From Puffinus mauretanicus (lineage: Eukaryota; Chordata; Aves; Procellariiformes; Procellariidae): 64,000 bases of DNA. The stretch covers positions 1 through 64,000 of the forward strand of contig JAJKFH010002739.1 of the NCBI GenBank assembly GCA_023333565.1, given 5' to 3'. The notes under the pieces are model-generated. The model had not been told where the DNA came from. It worked only from the letters and a program-made list of their open reading frames with translations, and did no database searches. Below, piece by piece: positions 1 through 12,994 of this stretch (its first letter is position 1; the number at the start of each line of letters is the position of its first letter). The position numbers were made by a program, and so were the translations under genes.

Positions 1-138
1 AGAGCTGAAATGTTTTGAGTTTTAATTGCTTTCAAAGGTCCCTGTCCTGTAAACACGGTTTTTGTGTTCCCTTATGGAAAGGAGCGGGGTTCTGCATGGA
101 TTCACTTCCCTGCCCCTGTGCTAATGTTTGCTGGCTCA

Positions 139-198
139 GGGCCTAACGCACATGCTTAACTTCACGTGCATTAGTCATGCCACTGAACTCAAATGGGG
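139..198. repeat. Relic of a palindromic amniote MITE-like repeat
   Basis: A 60-bp stretch begins GGGCCTAACGCACATGCTTAA and runs through an ACTGAACTCAAATGGG segment. It resembles, from memory, a dispersed sauropsid repeat in which a 'cctgcaa...acttacgcacatg' arm faces a 'cattgacttcaatggg' centre. Only one arm and the centre are visible, so this would be half of a palindromic element. The family assignment is inference from recall; no TIR pair is present here to prove it. Confidence 0.35.
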
Positions 199-1384
199 GA
201 GGTGACCTGATGAAATAGCTACATCAGGAATGTACAATACATTATTCTTACCGCAGTTCTGCAAACACAGGCAACAAACATGTCTTGCGTTGCAACCTGA
301 CGCAACCTGAAAGACAGAGCCAACGGGTAAGAAACCTTAATCTAATACAGAGACAAATTAGTATGGAGAAGGATTAGCAGCTCCTAAATGTGTAACAAAG
401 TTTTTGGATGTGATTCATTTTTTAAGGTGAAAAAAAGCCAGCAATGGGTATGTTTTTAAAATTACTAACAAAGCACTTCTGAGAAATGTTTTCTACAAAA
501 ATGTGGTTTTGTACCTTATATACTTACTATACTTACATACTTTTAAAATGCAAAACAAATTTACTTAACTTCAGAGAACAGCAATATTTCGAGCCCATAG
601 ATAGTGTATATCTTTGCCTATAGTACACTTAAATATCTTTGAAATTTGAAAAAAGATATTTTACCTACCTTCATTGGATGTCTGGAGGTTATGAATGGTA
701 CTGTCTTGAAGTTGTAAATGATCAATGTCTTTACATCTTTTTTTTCCTTAGACAGTGTGAACTTTGTCACAACTTCAGAACAGCAACTTGTGCTAACCAC
801 AATCTTAAAATAATTCGGCACTGCTTGTATCAGAAATGTATTTTTTACCCATCATACAAAGCATACAATTATTGCAGTAAGGCAATATTCACGTGTAGTG
901 TTACATGTCCTGATAATTTTATCTAATTAATGCTGGAAAAGATCTACTCTCTCACATCACTTAGATTAATCCAAACTCTAAAAAGAACATTTCTCAACCC
1001 TACATTTTCCTGTATATTTACATCTCTGTAGTATGTCTTTCTAATGCTCAATGCTGGACCACAATTAACAGTAATATTTTTGATTCTGCGTGTGCTGATT
1101 CAGTATATGTGAATGGAGCTAATCTAACTAACTTGAGCAGTTATAAGGAAATGACATCAGAAAGGAGAAAACTAAAATTATGGGAGGAAAAAGGACACTT
1201 GCATCTGTAAAGTAGGGAAGAACAATCTATCCTACATAAATATGTGATTCCATGCTGCCATAGACCAAAAGCATCAAGTGCTTTCCTGTATAAAGTTGCT
1301 ACTCACATACAAATCTGTCCCCAGCACACCAAAAGTATAGATATTAATTATTCTTAGCTCTGCTGTGTCAGCTTTTCAGTTTGC
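199..1384. other. Non-coding, nothing recognised
   Basis: This is AT-rich sequence with frequent stops in all frames. A short tandem GCAACCTGAC/GCAACCTGAA lies at about 292-311. The open frames at 618-926 overlap on both strands and look like chance ORFs. I see no repeat consensus, splice pattern or RNA fold that I can support. Confidence 0.5.
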
Positions 1385-1520
1385 TTATTGAACTTCTTTC
1401 CAGAGGAAGGTATCATTCTTGCTTTCCAGATGAAGAAATTGAAGCATGTGATTTTTCTAAATCACAGAGAACCCAAAACTTTGTCTAGGAGTAGAGGATA
1501 TCTACCAGACTTCATGGCTC
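1385..1520 (+). repeat. Possible MIR-like SINE fragment
   Basis: The stretch reads 'ttgctttccagatgaagaaattgaagca', then an AAATCACAGAGAACCC segment. This parallels the order of the amniote MIR/L2-like 3' half (cattttacagatgaggaaactgaggca, then a cacag box). Similarity is by eye and divergence is high, so a chance match is possible. Confidence 0.25.
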
Positions 1521-2434
1521 CCTGTAAAAAGACTTGCATCATACCTGAGTATTTTGCATTGAAACACCAGAGCTAGTTTGCAGGTGCGTTTCAGTAGCCT
1601 GCTTCCTTCTTTTATTTACCTGGTGTGCTTTAGAGTATGTCGTGATGCAATTCTGCTTTATGTGTGTAGGATGGACACAGGCAGGTTTTGAAAGGAGTTT
1701 CAGTGCCATCAGATGGACACGCCACTGGAAGCTGGGTGCTCACATGCCTAAACCAAAGTCTCCATCCCTTTTTCCCAGTTCTGCAGGGGCTGCCTGCAAG
1801 ACTACTGATATTTTAGGTCTAATGCTAAAGGCAGACAAGCCTTGTGTGGGTCTTTGCATACCTACCCTAATGAGAGTGGAACTAAATATTGTGCCAGTGG
1901 CTTGATCTGCCCTGTCCTGGCTGCCTGAAGGCACAAGTAAGCCACCGTCCTATGTGTGATGCTCTCTGGTGATGGAGCAATGGGACTATTTCAGACCAAA
2001 ATCAGGCTGCAAACTATCACCTGGGCCATGGAAATGATCAAGGAATTCCGACCTCAAATATGAACACAACGGGACAGTTAGTTTCAGCGTAGCCCAGAAT
2101 ATCTAGATTGCTTGTATCCATGCACTTGAAAAAGAGTTTATTCTGGTCTCTTTGGTTAGATAGAGGTAGTTTGGGGCTTCAGCTGGTAAAATGGTACCAA
2201 GTCCTGTACAAAAAAAACCTGAGCTAAACAGATGCTGCTCAGTCCTGCAAAATTTTCTCATAAATTACTCGTGCTCTAAGCTGATTTTATGCCCAGCAAA
2301 TATATTTCTAAAAGAGATTTCTTGCATGAACCTCCACTAATAGCAATAACTATTACATAATGCCTTAAAACAGTATACCTACTCTGAGGTAATAAGCCTC
2401 ACAATCAGTCACTGTGGCAAAGAGTAAATTATCT
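1521..2434. other. Non-coding, nothing recognised
   Basis: Slightly higher GC at 1640-1960 gives overlapping open frames of 60-90 codons on both strands, without any recognisable domain. The rest is ordinary AT-rich sequence. No supportable feature. Confidence 0.45.
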
Positions 2435-2550
2435 TTTTACTCCCTTTTCACAGGCATAGAGGTATACACAGAGGTAAAGAGTTTACTAGAGGTCAAGTAC
2501 AAGATATTATCAGAATTGGGGTTAAAACTAGGGGTTTTCCAGTGCTGTTC
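2435..2550 (+). repeat. MIR-like SINE fragment
   Basis: In order the sequence shows 'actcccttttcacaggcatagagg', 'acacagaggtaaagag', 'aggtcaagtac' and 'cagaattggggttaaaactag'. These four blocks occur in the same order and spacing as the MIR 3' half (ccattttacagatgagg, gcacagagaggttaag, aaggtcacac, agagctgggattagaaccc). Four collinear blocks make chance less likely than for the copy near 1.4 kb. The fragment is heavily diverged and a database search would be needed to name the subfamily. Confidence 0.4.
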
Positions 2551-4146
2551 ATATACTTAGGGTGCTTGATATTGCTACTCCACTTGTCCTTTTACCTTAA
2601 TATAAATGAATTTGGCATGACAAGAATGTTAAAGAGCAAAATATCTGAAACATTATTGTGCAATATTTTCTGTGTCATGCTACCTGTAAAATGAACGGTT
2701 CATCTTCTCTTGCTAGATGAGTGCACGTCTGCATCAGTGTACTGCACATAGAATCAGAGAGGAGGTTTTGTCCTTTAAAGTTTTATTTACAGTAGAAAAA
2801 TGAGCGCTCTTTACAGCAAACATCTTTTTCTAATGCACTTAATAATTCTATGTTTCAGAGCAGTGTATGGCTAGTGAACTATCTTCCCGAGGAGAATGGC
2901 TGAGATGTCTGGAATTATTCCTGGAATTAGACCAGCATAAGGTCTCCTCTACCAGTCTGAGGTAATACCGCTGAAAGGCAAGAAATCCAAAGTGATGTAT
3001 GTCCAGCTGACTGTGCGTTGACAATGTCAACCCTGGCAAAAGTTCCACATGCCTGGAGCCAAAAAAAAAAAGCCAGGAGAACAGGTAAACCTGGGGACAC
3101 CATCACTCTATGAGGCGTGGTAAACATGAAGTCTTTTCTAAGGGATATTTAGCCGATGGAGCCAAAAGCTTCTCTGGGTGATGGGCAGGTTTTATTAAGA
3201 CTGATAGTCCAGATTTCTGCCATGATGAAAATTAACTCTTTTAATTCTTGAAAATTAGCTAACTAGTTACTTACCTAACAATACACAGTGTAATGGCAAA
3301 TACAAGAGTGTTGTCATTTTTGGTTAATTTGTAGAGCCTTTACAATCTCAGAGACTCCACTAGAGGAAAATAAGTCAATTTAACATGAAAATGTGGACAG
3401 TTAGTGTTATGTAGTTTGATACTGCTCAGGCCTAAGCCTCCTGCTGGAAAAAAACACTCAAATTCTGCTTTCCTTTAACCTGGTTTACACCACAAGAGGT
3501 TTTGGTTGCAATCATTTTGTATCAGGGTGAGCCTGACATAAAACGAGGGCAGAATCAGCCCTACTGGGACACACACACATAAGTAAGGCAAGTATGATCT
3601 GCCAAGCAATATGCATGAAAACTAATTTGTTTGCTGTGGAATGATCTTTTGAAATATTTTTTTTTTTAAATGGTTATGGCTAAAAAGCAGCAGAAAATAT
3701 GCCCAGATCTGAGGTATATCTGCCTCATTCTGCTTCCTTGAGGTTACATAAATTATGTATGCCCTCTTCACTTTGGATAACAGTCTGGTCTCGGAAAGAT
3801 ATTAATTATTATGTAATAACTTTCACTAATTGTTTCTCCCTTTAGAGTACTTAAAAATGGGTTGTGTTGACAATAGTAAAGGATAATGAATGGTTGTTAA
3901 GATGTCTGTAGTACAAAATGAAATACTCACTGCTTCTGCTAATAATTTCAGCAAGAAAAAATTGGTATGATTTTAATGATATTATGGGTACATTATGCTT
4001 CTGCTACCTTTTTTGGGAAGAGGAATAACCTTCAAATGTTTCTGCCGTTTTTGCAACCTGAAAAACCCGTATCAGGGCGCTCAAATTATTATCAGATAAT
4101 GCATTAAAATATCCCTAGACACATTGCAAACAATGCACAAATATTT
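2551..4146. other. Non-coding; one weak repeat scrap
   Basis: No gene seen. A 'ggtttacacca...gggcagaatcagccct' stretch at about 3482-3562 resembles the 'tttacacc...agaatcaggccc' end of dispersed amniote palindromic repeats. Homopolymer runs occur at 3061-3071 (A) and 3657-3668 (T). The 2848-3127 open frames are overlapping minus-strand frames without domain features. Confidence 0.4.
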
Positions 4147-4237
4147 CATGTTCAGAAATCCCATTTACTTCAAAGGTTTGATCTGATTTCAGTGGGAGCT
4201 CTGTAAACAGGGGGTTGAAAATCTAGGGTCTTAATAG
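4147..4237. repeat. Weak palindromic amniote repeat relic
   Basis: 'CCCATTTACTTCAAAGG' is followed about 25 bp later by 'GATTTCAGTGGGAGCT' and then 'TTGAAAATCTAGGGTCTTA'. A 'cccattgacttcaatggg' centre with an 'aaaatctgggcc' arm is typical of several dispersed sauropsid palindromic repeats. The assignment is by memory and the copy is decayed. Confidence 0.3.
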
Positions 4238-7200
4238 TAAAGAAATCCGGACTCCAAAAATACAGATGACAAAAATCAAACACATTTTAAGAAATAGCTT
4301 GAACAAAGATGTTTTTCATAAGTTTGTCAGTTATTTCTTTCAGTTATCAAAACTCATGTATATACAAGTTAATATAAAGTTAATAATTGTCTTATGTACT
4401 AGAACACACTTGTGAGGTTTTTGGGTGTCTTAAAATCTCTTGAAGACAAATGCTGCCTCATTTCCTAATAACTGTCTTAATTGTATACTTGCTGCCAAGT
4501 CAAAATATGTCACAATACATATACACAGTTCTCATTAAGAGGAATTGTGCACATACTTAAGTTTATTTATATACATATATATGCACATCCCACTCTCATT
4601 TCTGGTGGTCTCTAATTCTAGAAGCAAATGAAATGCTTGTGTTGTTTTGAGATGTTTTCTTAAAGTACACATTATTCTGTAACACAAATGCCCTGTCAAT
4701 TTCTTACTTAATTTAGACAATAATTTATTAATTTAAAATGCAACAAAATGCTTAATCTCTTCAGCATTTTTAATTGTAGCACCACTCTGTGAAAGCATTA
4801 ATGAGATCTCAGACAGATTTTGATGTTGCTAGTCACCTTGGTCTTTTCTTAGATACATGTAACTCTGGTACAAGCTGAAAACAGTGGAAATAGTAGCATA
4901 TCTAGAACATTGTAAAAGACCATCTCCTATAAAAATTTAGCCTCTTGGAAAGTAGTGAATACCTTAATTTAAGAACACACAGGAGTGCTAACTACCTTGC
5001 AATGCTATGCAACTGTTCGCCAGGAAAGCTTTGATGGTTTCATCTAAATGCCGATGTGGTCCCATCTTAACTGTTGAGGACACAGCAAGAATCACCAAGA
5101 TAACCAACAGCATCTAGGTTGTCTTACTCTTGCAAAAGAGTTTGGATAGGACAAATTTGTGTTCAGCTGGGCTGACTTGGATCAGTAAGGTGGCTGGTGC
5201 TGATGTGGTATCTGTTCATCTTCAGAAGAACACAGATTTTTTGATATAACACCAACAGGTATTTTTTTACTTTTTTTAAAAAACAAAACAAAACATATCC
5301 ACAGGAGCAGCTGATGCTGCTCCTAACTTTTTTTCTCTCTGGCCTAATGAGTCTTGAATATTTCTTTGCAAGCTGAGCAGGAGTGAGGAGTGAGTGCTCT
5401 CACCCAGGAACTGCCCATTCCTGGTGGTGGGGGCTAGTTCTGACTTTCTCTGCAGAGATAAGACCTAGAGGCAGCCAATAATAAGGACAGGCACAAGGAT
5501 TTAGGTGGAATTTAGGCTGGCTGGATCTAGGCCAGCTTAATCTATGTAACTCATTCGTTCTGACATCTCTTCTGGCTCTGCCAAATAGGTCAGAGCCTGG
5601 TGGTGAATTTGTGATAGGCACATGTACGGAGAGCCGAATAAGTCTACTTTTTTTGAAAAGTAAGGGTCCTGAGCAAAGCTCTGTCAATGGCATCTTCCAC
5701 TGTCCGGCCACCACCACCACTGCAACCTACCACTTGCTGCTTTTGTGCTTCTTTATGAAAAAAAATGGCCCTGTGCTGAAAGGTTTTAGTAACCAGGATG
5801 AAAGCAAACGGTAAAATACATATTAGCAGCAACCCCAAATCACTTCTCTACCTACTGTTTCACATCATAAATGCTGTTCAGTTTTAATTAACTGATCAAT
5901 ACTATTAGTCGTAGACGGTGTTACAGTTCTTCCAGGGTCTACATGTTACTTGAACAAGCACTCCTTTTGTCATCATTTTACAGAAAAATCATGTCGTGTG
6001 TTGGAGTATATATGGTAAAGAAAAAAAGGCAAGCCCTTCTCCTTGCGTGAAAACCTTGGGAAGTTGTAAGTTTGTGGGTTCTGTTGTAAGTCAATATACC
6101 AAGCGTTTCACTAGAAGAGGATTGTGCAGTTGAGCTTTTGAAAGTTTGGAAACGTAAGAATTAAAGCTTCCTTTGAAGCCATTCTGATAACTCTCACATA
6201 CTGTTTTTCTCACTTATTCAATGAGCAGAGTTTGAAGGTAAGATCTTCAAAGCCGTAGCAGAGGTTTCTTTCATTTGAGCCATCGGAGTAAGCAGTAGCT
6301 GAGGTCAGACACTTTCCTGGACGTGGGCAGCTCTCGGAGGGAGAGATGACTCGTACTTTGCCACCAAGTTATGTAGCAGAGACAGCAGTGAAATACAGGG
6401 GAGGGGGGCTGCTGGGCTCTGCGCCTGGAGCTGGGGTGGGCTTGGTAGCCCTGGAACCCTACAAGAATTGTAACCCTATGGGAATTTTATTTGCAAAGTG
6501 GGTATTTGTTGGCTACCTCTGAAGGGAGTATCATACTGAGAAATAAGGGCTATAAACTGAGCGGAATTCTTCTGAGCACAGTAGAAAAGAAATGAGAACA
6601 GACCTTTTGTATCCTGAATCACACCTAAGCGTGCTTTCCTTTCGTAAATCAACTTTTTAAAGCTTGTGTTGGTTTTTTTCCCTTAGATGCTATATATAAC
6701 TCCCTTTGCCGCAGTGGGAATGCTATAAATATATCTATGTATGTATGGAAATAAAACTAGGAGACAACAGAATATGGTGCATTTTAAAGCATGGGGCAGC
6801 AAGAATGTCCTTGGAGAGCTGTCTGAAGATGGCAAGACTGATTCTTATTTTCAGAGATGCTGTTTTCAGTAGCTCATTCTCTGTACTAAAATCTTTTTAT
6901 CAAATAGTTAAAAATTTTGTGTTGCTTATATATCCCGTTCAAGATATAGTATAAAGCTAAAGCAGTAGGAAAGTCATTGACGGATGTTTTACTAATTCCA
7001 AATCCATTTAGCGTCCCGAGTATCGTGGCACCATGTTTTTTGTTGATAGCTCAGCCACCATCAATTTGAACTTCTGAAAAATGAGAGTGGAAGCGTTGAA
7101 GGCCCAGTTTGAATCCGGGCTAATACCAGGCTACCATTTATGCATCACGATAGAGAAACTCAGCATTTTGTGAATAAAAATACCTACTTCGGCCTTTAGA

Positions 7201-10200
7201 AAAATGTTAGCATCTATTTGTATGAAAACAATATCATTTGTTTTTATACAATGTTTTTTCTAATACATTGTGCAGTACAAATTTATTTTTTTGCAAATTT
7301 CAGAAATAGAGAAAATGCATTTATTTGGTTATAACCGTAACATGAAAATGTATGCATCTGGATGAACATTTGTAAATATATAAAGAAAGATTAGATTTTG
7401 ACGGCTAAAACCTATTGCTTCCATCCACTATCACCAACAGCATAAGGTAGGATGAAAGCAACTGCAAGGCTGAGCTTCCCAAAACTAACAGCAACAATCC
7501 TGGAGCAGGTCAGTCAGTCCAAGTAGAGAATCTACCCGATGAATAAACCAAAGCCAACACAAACAGATTTATCTCCCTGTTTGCAAGCTGCTGGGAGCTT
7601 CAGAGATGACTTCCAGTGCCCACAGCCATTACCTCCCTTCTGCGTTAGAGGCTGGTGAATACCTCGCATCATTGTCAAGAAATGTTTTTTCATATTTTTG
7701 AGTGATTCACTGTAATTGGCTCCTTTCTTCTGTGTATGAATATTCTAAGAAAGTAGTTTACTGGAGGAAACAGTCACTGTAACAGAAAATTTTAAACGAA
7801 TATTACCAAACATTCAGAATATGAAAACTTTTCATTCGTAGTCATGAGTGTTAAAAGCCTCATTCCAAAAGTAACATTAACCCAGTCAGAGACAAGACTT
7901 ACATAGCTATATAAGGCTATTGATTTAGAAAGAACTATTTAAAAATTTTTAGTTATTTATTAACTAAATAACTAGTACATCAAAGATGACGTAAGACAAT
8001 TTGCAAATATACTTCTTTATATTATGTATTTTATATATATATATATAAAATTTTATTATCTCTTAATATGTACTCTGCCCTACTCTACACCCTTGCACTC
8101 TGGGCTGTGTAAACTCTACTAACTTCTCTAGTCCCCTTCCAATCCCTGCAAGGAAAGATGACACCACCTTGGGCACAACCCCTTATCTATTATCCCGGTA
8201 ACTCGCTGTTTGTTTTGTAGTAGCACTACCCAATTTGTTAAGCATTGTACACACATGTAATATTTCCCAAACAGGTGAAGCCCCAAGCAGGTGTAATGTT
8301 ACAGATTATATATTTTCCCCTGTTTCTATATTACCACACCTGACAGTCTTCTAGGAAACTCTTCATAATTGCATGCCTACTGGAAGAAGCAATTGCTTTC
8401 CCTCCCTCGTAAGTTTGTGTTGGGGATGGGTATGGGAAGGCAAGGTGTAGGAATGGGTTACCTTTAGGTCTGTTTTCCTCATCTCTGGTTTATTTTGAAA
8501 ATTGTCAACCTGGAAGAGTGTGATGATTCATAGCCACGTTTTCTTTAAAAACCTTCCTCAACTGACTGATTTTGGTCAGCTTCATAAGTGTCTATGGAGG
8601 GAAAGCACCCTGCCAACATCGTTCCCAGAAGCTTGGTCCTCCTAAACTTGCAGATGTGCCACCCTGGACAGTGCATTTGTGTGAAACAGCACCACTGCAA
8701 AAGGCTGCACAAGTTAAACGTTTCCCTGTGGAGTACAGGTTGACCTTTGAAACTCTGGAGCACGTCTCTTTCGACGTCTAGGAGCGGGATGTTCACTGGT
8801 GGAAAGCTCATGTGATGGACTAGGATCCTCGACCGCCTAAAGCAATGCCAAGGCACCTCGTGGCTTTACCGTGTTTTTTTGTGGCAAGGGTTTTCCAGAA
8901 GAAGTCAGCTGAGGATAAGGTCCATTTATCCCTCACTGGATGAAGATGAGCAAGTGTCACAATATTTAAATTATTGTAGGCTGGGTTCTTCTCTGGTTAT
9001 TTACATATTCACTGATCTGCTGACTTTATTCAGTTGGAAACCCACTCCCGCAAGCTCTGGCCGTAACACTTGAGTTTGATCTTATTTCTCCTACACAGGA
9101 AAAATGGCTAGGTTGAGATCTAGAAGGGATTCTTAGGCATCTCAGACTAAAGCTCTGTAAAAATAGCATTTTATGGTAGGATGATGAACATGCCTAGACT
9201 TCCCAGGGAGACACCAGAGTGAAGCAGGTCATGTTGAGTGTTGCCTCTTGGTTCTTGGTGAGGGCTCATGTGAGGCAGCCAGCAGGAAGGAGCTCCTGTC
9301 TTCTGCAGAGGAGGACGGTCTGTTGGCTGCCTGTTCAGTCTATGGACAACCGCTCCACCAACCGCACACACAGCGAGGCAGAAAGCTGACATGATAATAA
9401 GCATGCCAAGATATAGACTTTAGGCCTAGGTTTTCTAAATACCATTTATAACCTCCGTGAAACTACTGCATGGAGAACAAGGTTTTGGTTTGGGAGAGAC
9501 AGCACATGATGCAGATGTGGGTGCAGAGCTCACTGGGGGTTTGGTAGCTTGCGTGGTGCTTTGACAACTCTGAGCCCCTACGTGCATATTCCTAGACTGT
9601 ATCTTCCGCTTTTTATCGACTGTGCCCCATACAAAATAAATGCCATGAGAATGGAGACAACTGCTACTTCCCACATGTGAAAGGTGACCTGATTAATCAG
9701 TGCAAGAAATATTTGGAACAAAGTGAAAGTAACAATTAAAAGCACCACACAGCTCATTATTTTATTTAAAATAATGCACTGAATCAAGTAACTGTGGCAG
9801 CTCCCAGGAAGGTACAGGCAAATTCTTACAGGTAATGCTAACGATGTTTCTCTCTCTTAAATTATGGAGCTATTTTATTTATGCCACATCACATTGATGA
9901 GGTGTAACCAATTCTTCTGTTGGGAAGTGCTCTGTAACAAGGTGATGAGGACAGCCTTGTGTTCTTTAAGTCTATCATGAGAACACCCTCCTTTGAGAAA
10001 GAAAATACTTTTTTGTCTTCTGGTTTCTAGCAGGAAGGTGATGATGGTGGTATTGTAACAATTTAGCACTACTAGAATCATTCTTGTTTAGAAAGATTTT
10101 TAATGATGTTGTATTTAATTAATTCCATTATTTCCACAGGATGTTAGAAATTAAAGAAATGGTTAATCTCCCATGTAGGACTCTCACAGAAGGAAGGTAC

Positions 10201-10879
10201 TTAGTATCATGCAAGATAAAGCTCAAGCAGTCAAATTATTCCTTCCTTTTGCATCCTAAAATTCTATGGAAGGCAAAGACTCTTTTTTTTTTGCTATTAA
10301 TTTGTGCTTCTCTGAAGGTGGGCCCAGTTGTGTTCCTGTTGCAGCCAGTGGGAGTTTACCTTTCCCTTTCAAGGGGATGACATTAAACCCTCTATCACCT
10401 ACTTTTGGACAGAAACCAAGGAGCTGATTCTGAAACCTTCCCTCTGGTTGGCAGATCCACTGAAATCAGAGGATAAAGCTGGATGAATCAGCCTCAAATT
10501 TCCATAACATCAAACTGCACTTGGTACAGTATAAGAGCAACCAGAAAATAGTAACACACTGAGGGGATCCAGTCTCTTTGTTTTAAGATGCGAGACAAGC
10601 AGGAACCCTTGGAACCGAAGGCTGGCTGTCCACGTTGAGCCTTATCTGTCAAATTCAGTATTTTACAATATTGCCTTATCAAGATCTATATAGTTAGACA
10701 TATAGCAAATATCTCACTTGTCATAAATAAACAGTTACTTCTTAATTGCTACCTACCTCTAGTGTGTTTGCTTAAACTGTTATCAACAGAAAACCTGAAT
10801 GTATTATTAAAGCTAAAGGTTTTTGGAGGCAGTTTAGACATTGAATTTTCATTTTCCTGAACAATAGTAAACTTGTTAG
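4238..10879. other. Long non-coding stretch, no gene recognised
   Basis: About 6.6 kb, AT-rich, with stops throughout. Overlapping open frames on both strands at 5400-5840, 8545-8856 and 9171-9787 coincide with locally higher GC and show no domains. A 22-24 bp self-complementary AT tract (ATTTTATATATATATATATAAAAT type) lies at about 8028-8051. A G-rich patch lies at 6399-6437. A 10412-10490 segment with 'agctgattctg...gaatcagcc' may be a worn palindromic repeat. Nothing here supports a gene. Confidence 0.45.
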
Positions 10880-11380
10880 TATTTTATAAGCAAGAACATA
10901 CATCTGATTTAATGTTGAATTATATTGATAAATCAAATGCTAATATCGGATGGCTGGAACAATTTTGAAGAAGAGAAAAGGTTATCTCTGTATATAGGTT
11001 TTGCTTTGTCACCGTGCTGTACTCTATATCAGAAGAACAAAGGCTATATGCATAATAAGGCCATGCAAATGAGGTGAAATCAGCAAAAGTATGGTGGGGG
11101 AGGGGAAGATGTAAAATATGGCCATCAGTGTAATGACCAAGGAGTAGAGAATTTAAATGTTTAATGCTTGCACATTCCAGTTCATTTTTCTGTCATCTTT
11201 TTGAATGTGTAGACTGAGGCTCTTGAAAGACCAGAATGAAAAGATCTCTGTTTTGGACCAAAAGGATTAATAATGTTATTTAACAGACTGTCCAGATATA
11301 TCTTCCTAGCCTACAGCTATTTATTTTATTCTTTAAAATAGAAGAAGCATGGTAATAATTAGCGGGGATAATGGAGGAGG
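10880..11380. promoter_or_regulatory. Candidate conserved regulatory element (POU/homeodomain words)
   Basis: The block contains ATATGCATAAT (about 11047-11057) and a perfect octamer ATGCAAAT at 11063-11070. A GGATTAATAA word follows near 11260-11275, then TAATTAGCGGGG near 11355. POU and homeodomain factors are known to bind such words, and they are clustered here in otherwise unremarkable DNA. The open frame that runs over the end of this block has no domain and is probably chance. Conservation is inferred, not seen. Confidence 0.3.
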
Positions 11381-11757
11381 GGGAGAAATCCCGCTATTTG
11401 TGTTTTCGGTGAGGGTTTTTTTTTTTCCTTGCCCTGCTGCACTGTCTGGATGCCAGCTCCCCATCTCAGCCATGATGGAAGCTCAGAGTACAATAGAAGC
11501 ACAGCAACAATATGAATTACAAATACATGTATATCTTACTGCACGGCCTTTCCCTCCCCCTCCTTTAAATGAACGTAGTCTAAAAATATCCTCCACTCTA
11601 AATTGCTTTACTACTGAGGCAACGTCTTGCAAAAACAGTACGGTTACTTACAGAAGAAAACAAAACCTCAAACCCCAGACAGAATAATGTTAATGTGAAT
11701 TGTTTTGCATCTGACTGCAAATTAACTGTCTTTTCGAAAGATATTATTCTCATTTAA

Positions 11758-11782
11758 TAATGTGGAGTGCATGCCCACATTA
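11758..11782. repeat. Short perfect inverted repeat
   Basis: TAATGTGG (11758-11765) and CCACATTA (11775-11782) are exact reverse complements separated by a 9-nt spacer that contains TGCATGC. The element could be a dimeric protein-binding site or chance. It is too short to be a stable RNA gene. Confidence 0.5.
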
Positions 11783-12044
11783 AAAGCAATAGTATTTTAC
11801 TTATGGTGAATTTATGAGGAATATCTTCTTGCTTCAAATAAAAAAGGGGGAAAAATGTAGGCGCTACACACAATAAGTACATATTGTGTTATTTTTTATT
11901 GTTGCAGCCTGGTAAACGTAATTTATATCAGTTTTTGGAAAAGTATTGTCAATTATTTGTTCACAAGTGGATCTCGAGGAAAAAAAAAAGGGAAAAATAC
12001 ACCAAAATAGTAAATGGAATGTATATTTAAATTATTTTTTAATT

Positions 12045-12168
12045 TTAGAGCCTGATTCAGCAAATTTACTTACAAGAAACCACTCATATGGGTAATCCAT
12101 TGATATTAAGAGGTTTACTCAGGTAAGTGTAGTTACTCGTGTGCAAAAACTTGCAGAATCAAGCCCTT
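12045..12168. repeat. Palindromic MITE-like element with terminal inverted repeats
   Basis: The left end (12045-12064, core AGCCTGATTCAGCAAA) matches the reverse complement of the right end (12149-12168, core CTTGCAGAATCAAGCC) at 15 of 20 positions. Between them lie 'acttac', 'ccattgatatt' and 'tttactcaggtaagtgtagttactcgtgtg' segments. That order (diagnostic end, forward arm, central ccattgac-like core, reverse arm, end) is what I recall for a dispersed, non-autonomous palindromic repeat in sauropsid genomes. It has no coding capacity. Of the several relics in this window it is the most complete. Confidence 0.5.
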
Positions 12169-12926
12169 ATGTGTAAATATTTAGAAAATAAATCATTGAT
12201 GAAATGCACTATATCCTTCTGTTTACAAGATGGAAATGTCCATTTGGCAATTGTAATATGTGCTAATGAAAGGCTTTCTTAAAGAAGTGAAAATTAGCTA
12301 AGTATGAATGATTTCCTTTGGACTAGTTAAATCCTTTCTTTACTTGTTACCAAAAGAAAAACTAAAATGAATAACTCTTTCTTTAGCATTTTAACTCTTT
12401 CGTGAAAAATCTTGACACTGCCAATGTCAGAGTGTGGGGCTTAATCAGCATGATTGACAAAGATTTACAAACTTTTTCATTTGTTTACATATACACAAGC
12501 ATATATGTGTACATAAATTCATTTTATTACAGCCATTTTACACAAACAGAACCTTAAGTAGTTGAAGTACTAAAAAAGCCAATCAAAATACTCTTCATAT
12601 ATCTGTAAGTCCATAAACTGCTTAAAATTGTCTCTTTAAAAAAAAACCCAAACAGCTAAATTATGGAAATGCAGACTGCATAACAGAATATTTGCCAGTT
12701 ATATTTTGATTCTTATTTGAAATTCCCACAAGAATATAGGCATGCCAGTGATATAAACCATAGAAACAGGAAAAAAAGTAGAAGACAGGGACTTGTAAAT
12801 AAATCCATGAATATCAAGAAGCAGGGATGCTAAGATTATGCATTTTACCAGTACACGCCTTTGCTTGTAAACCATAAGGCCAGACATTTGTGAGATGCAG
12901 TATTGCCAGCTCTGCAGAGGAGGGAG
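12169..12926. other. Non-coding, nothing recognised
   Basis: AT-rich sequence without repeat, gene or notable motif cluster that I can support. Confidence 0.45.
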
Positions 12927-12988
12927 CGTGTGTGTGTTCGTATGTATGTATGTATGTACGTGTGTGTGTGGGGGTGCGTGTGTGTTTG
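12927..12988. repeat. Microsatellite, (TG)n / (TATG)n
   Basis: The tract alternates GTGTGTGTG with a TATG tetranucleotide run (12940-12959) and returns to GTGTGTGTG before a G-run. It is alternating purine-pyrimidine and can adopt left-handed DNA. The overlapping His/Thr/Pro-rich or Cys/Val-rich open frames on both strands here are translations of the simple repeat and not proteins. Confidence 0.9.
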
Positions 12989-12994
12989 AAAGAC

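Noticed and set aside
7080..7135. tRNA-like B-box (AGTTTGAATCC)
   Set aside because: No matching A-box or cloverleaf arms upstream.
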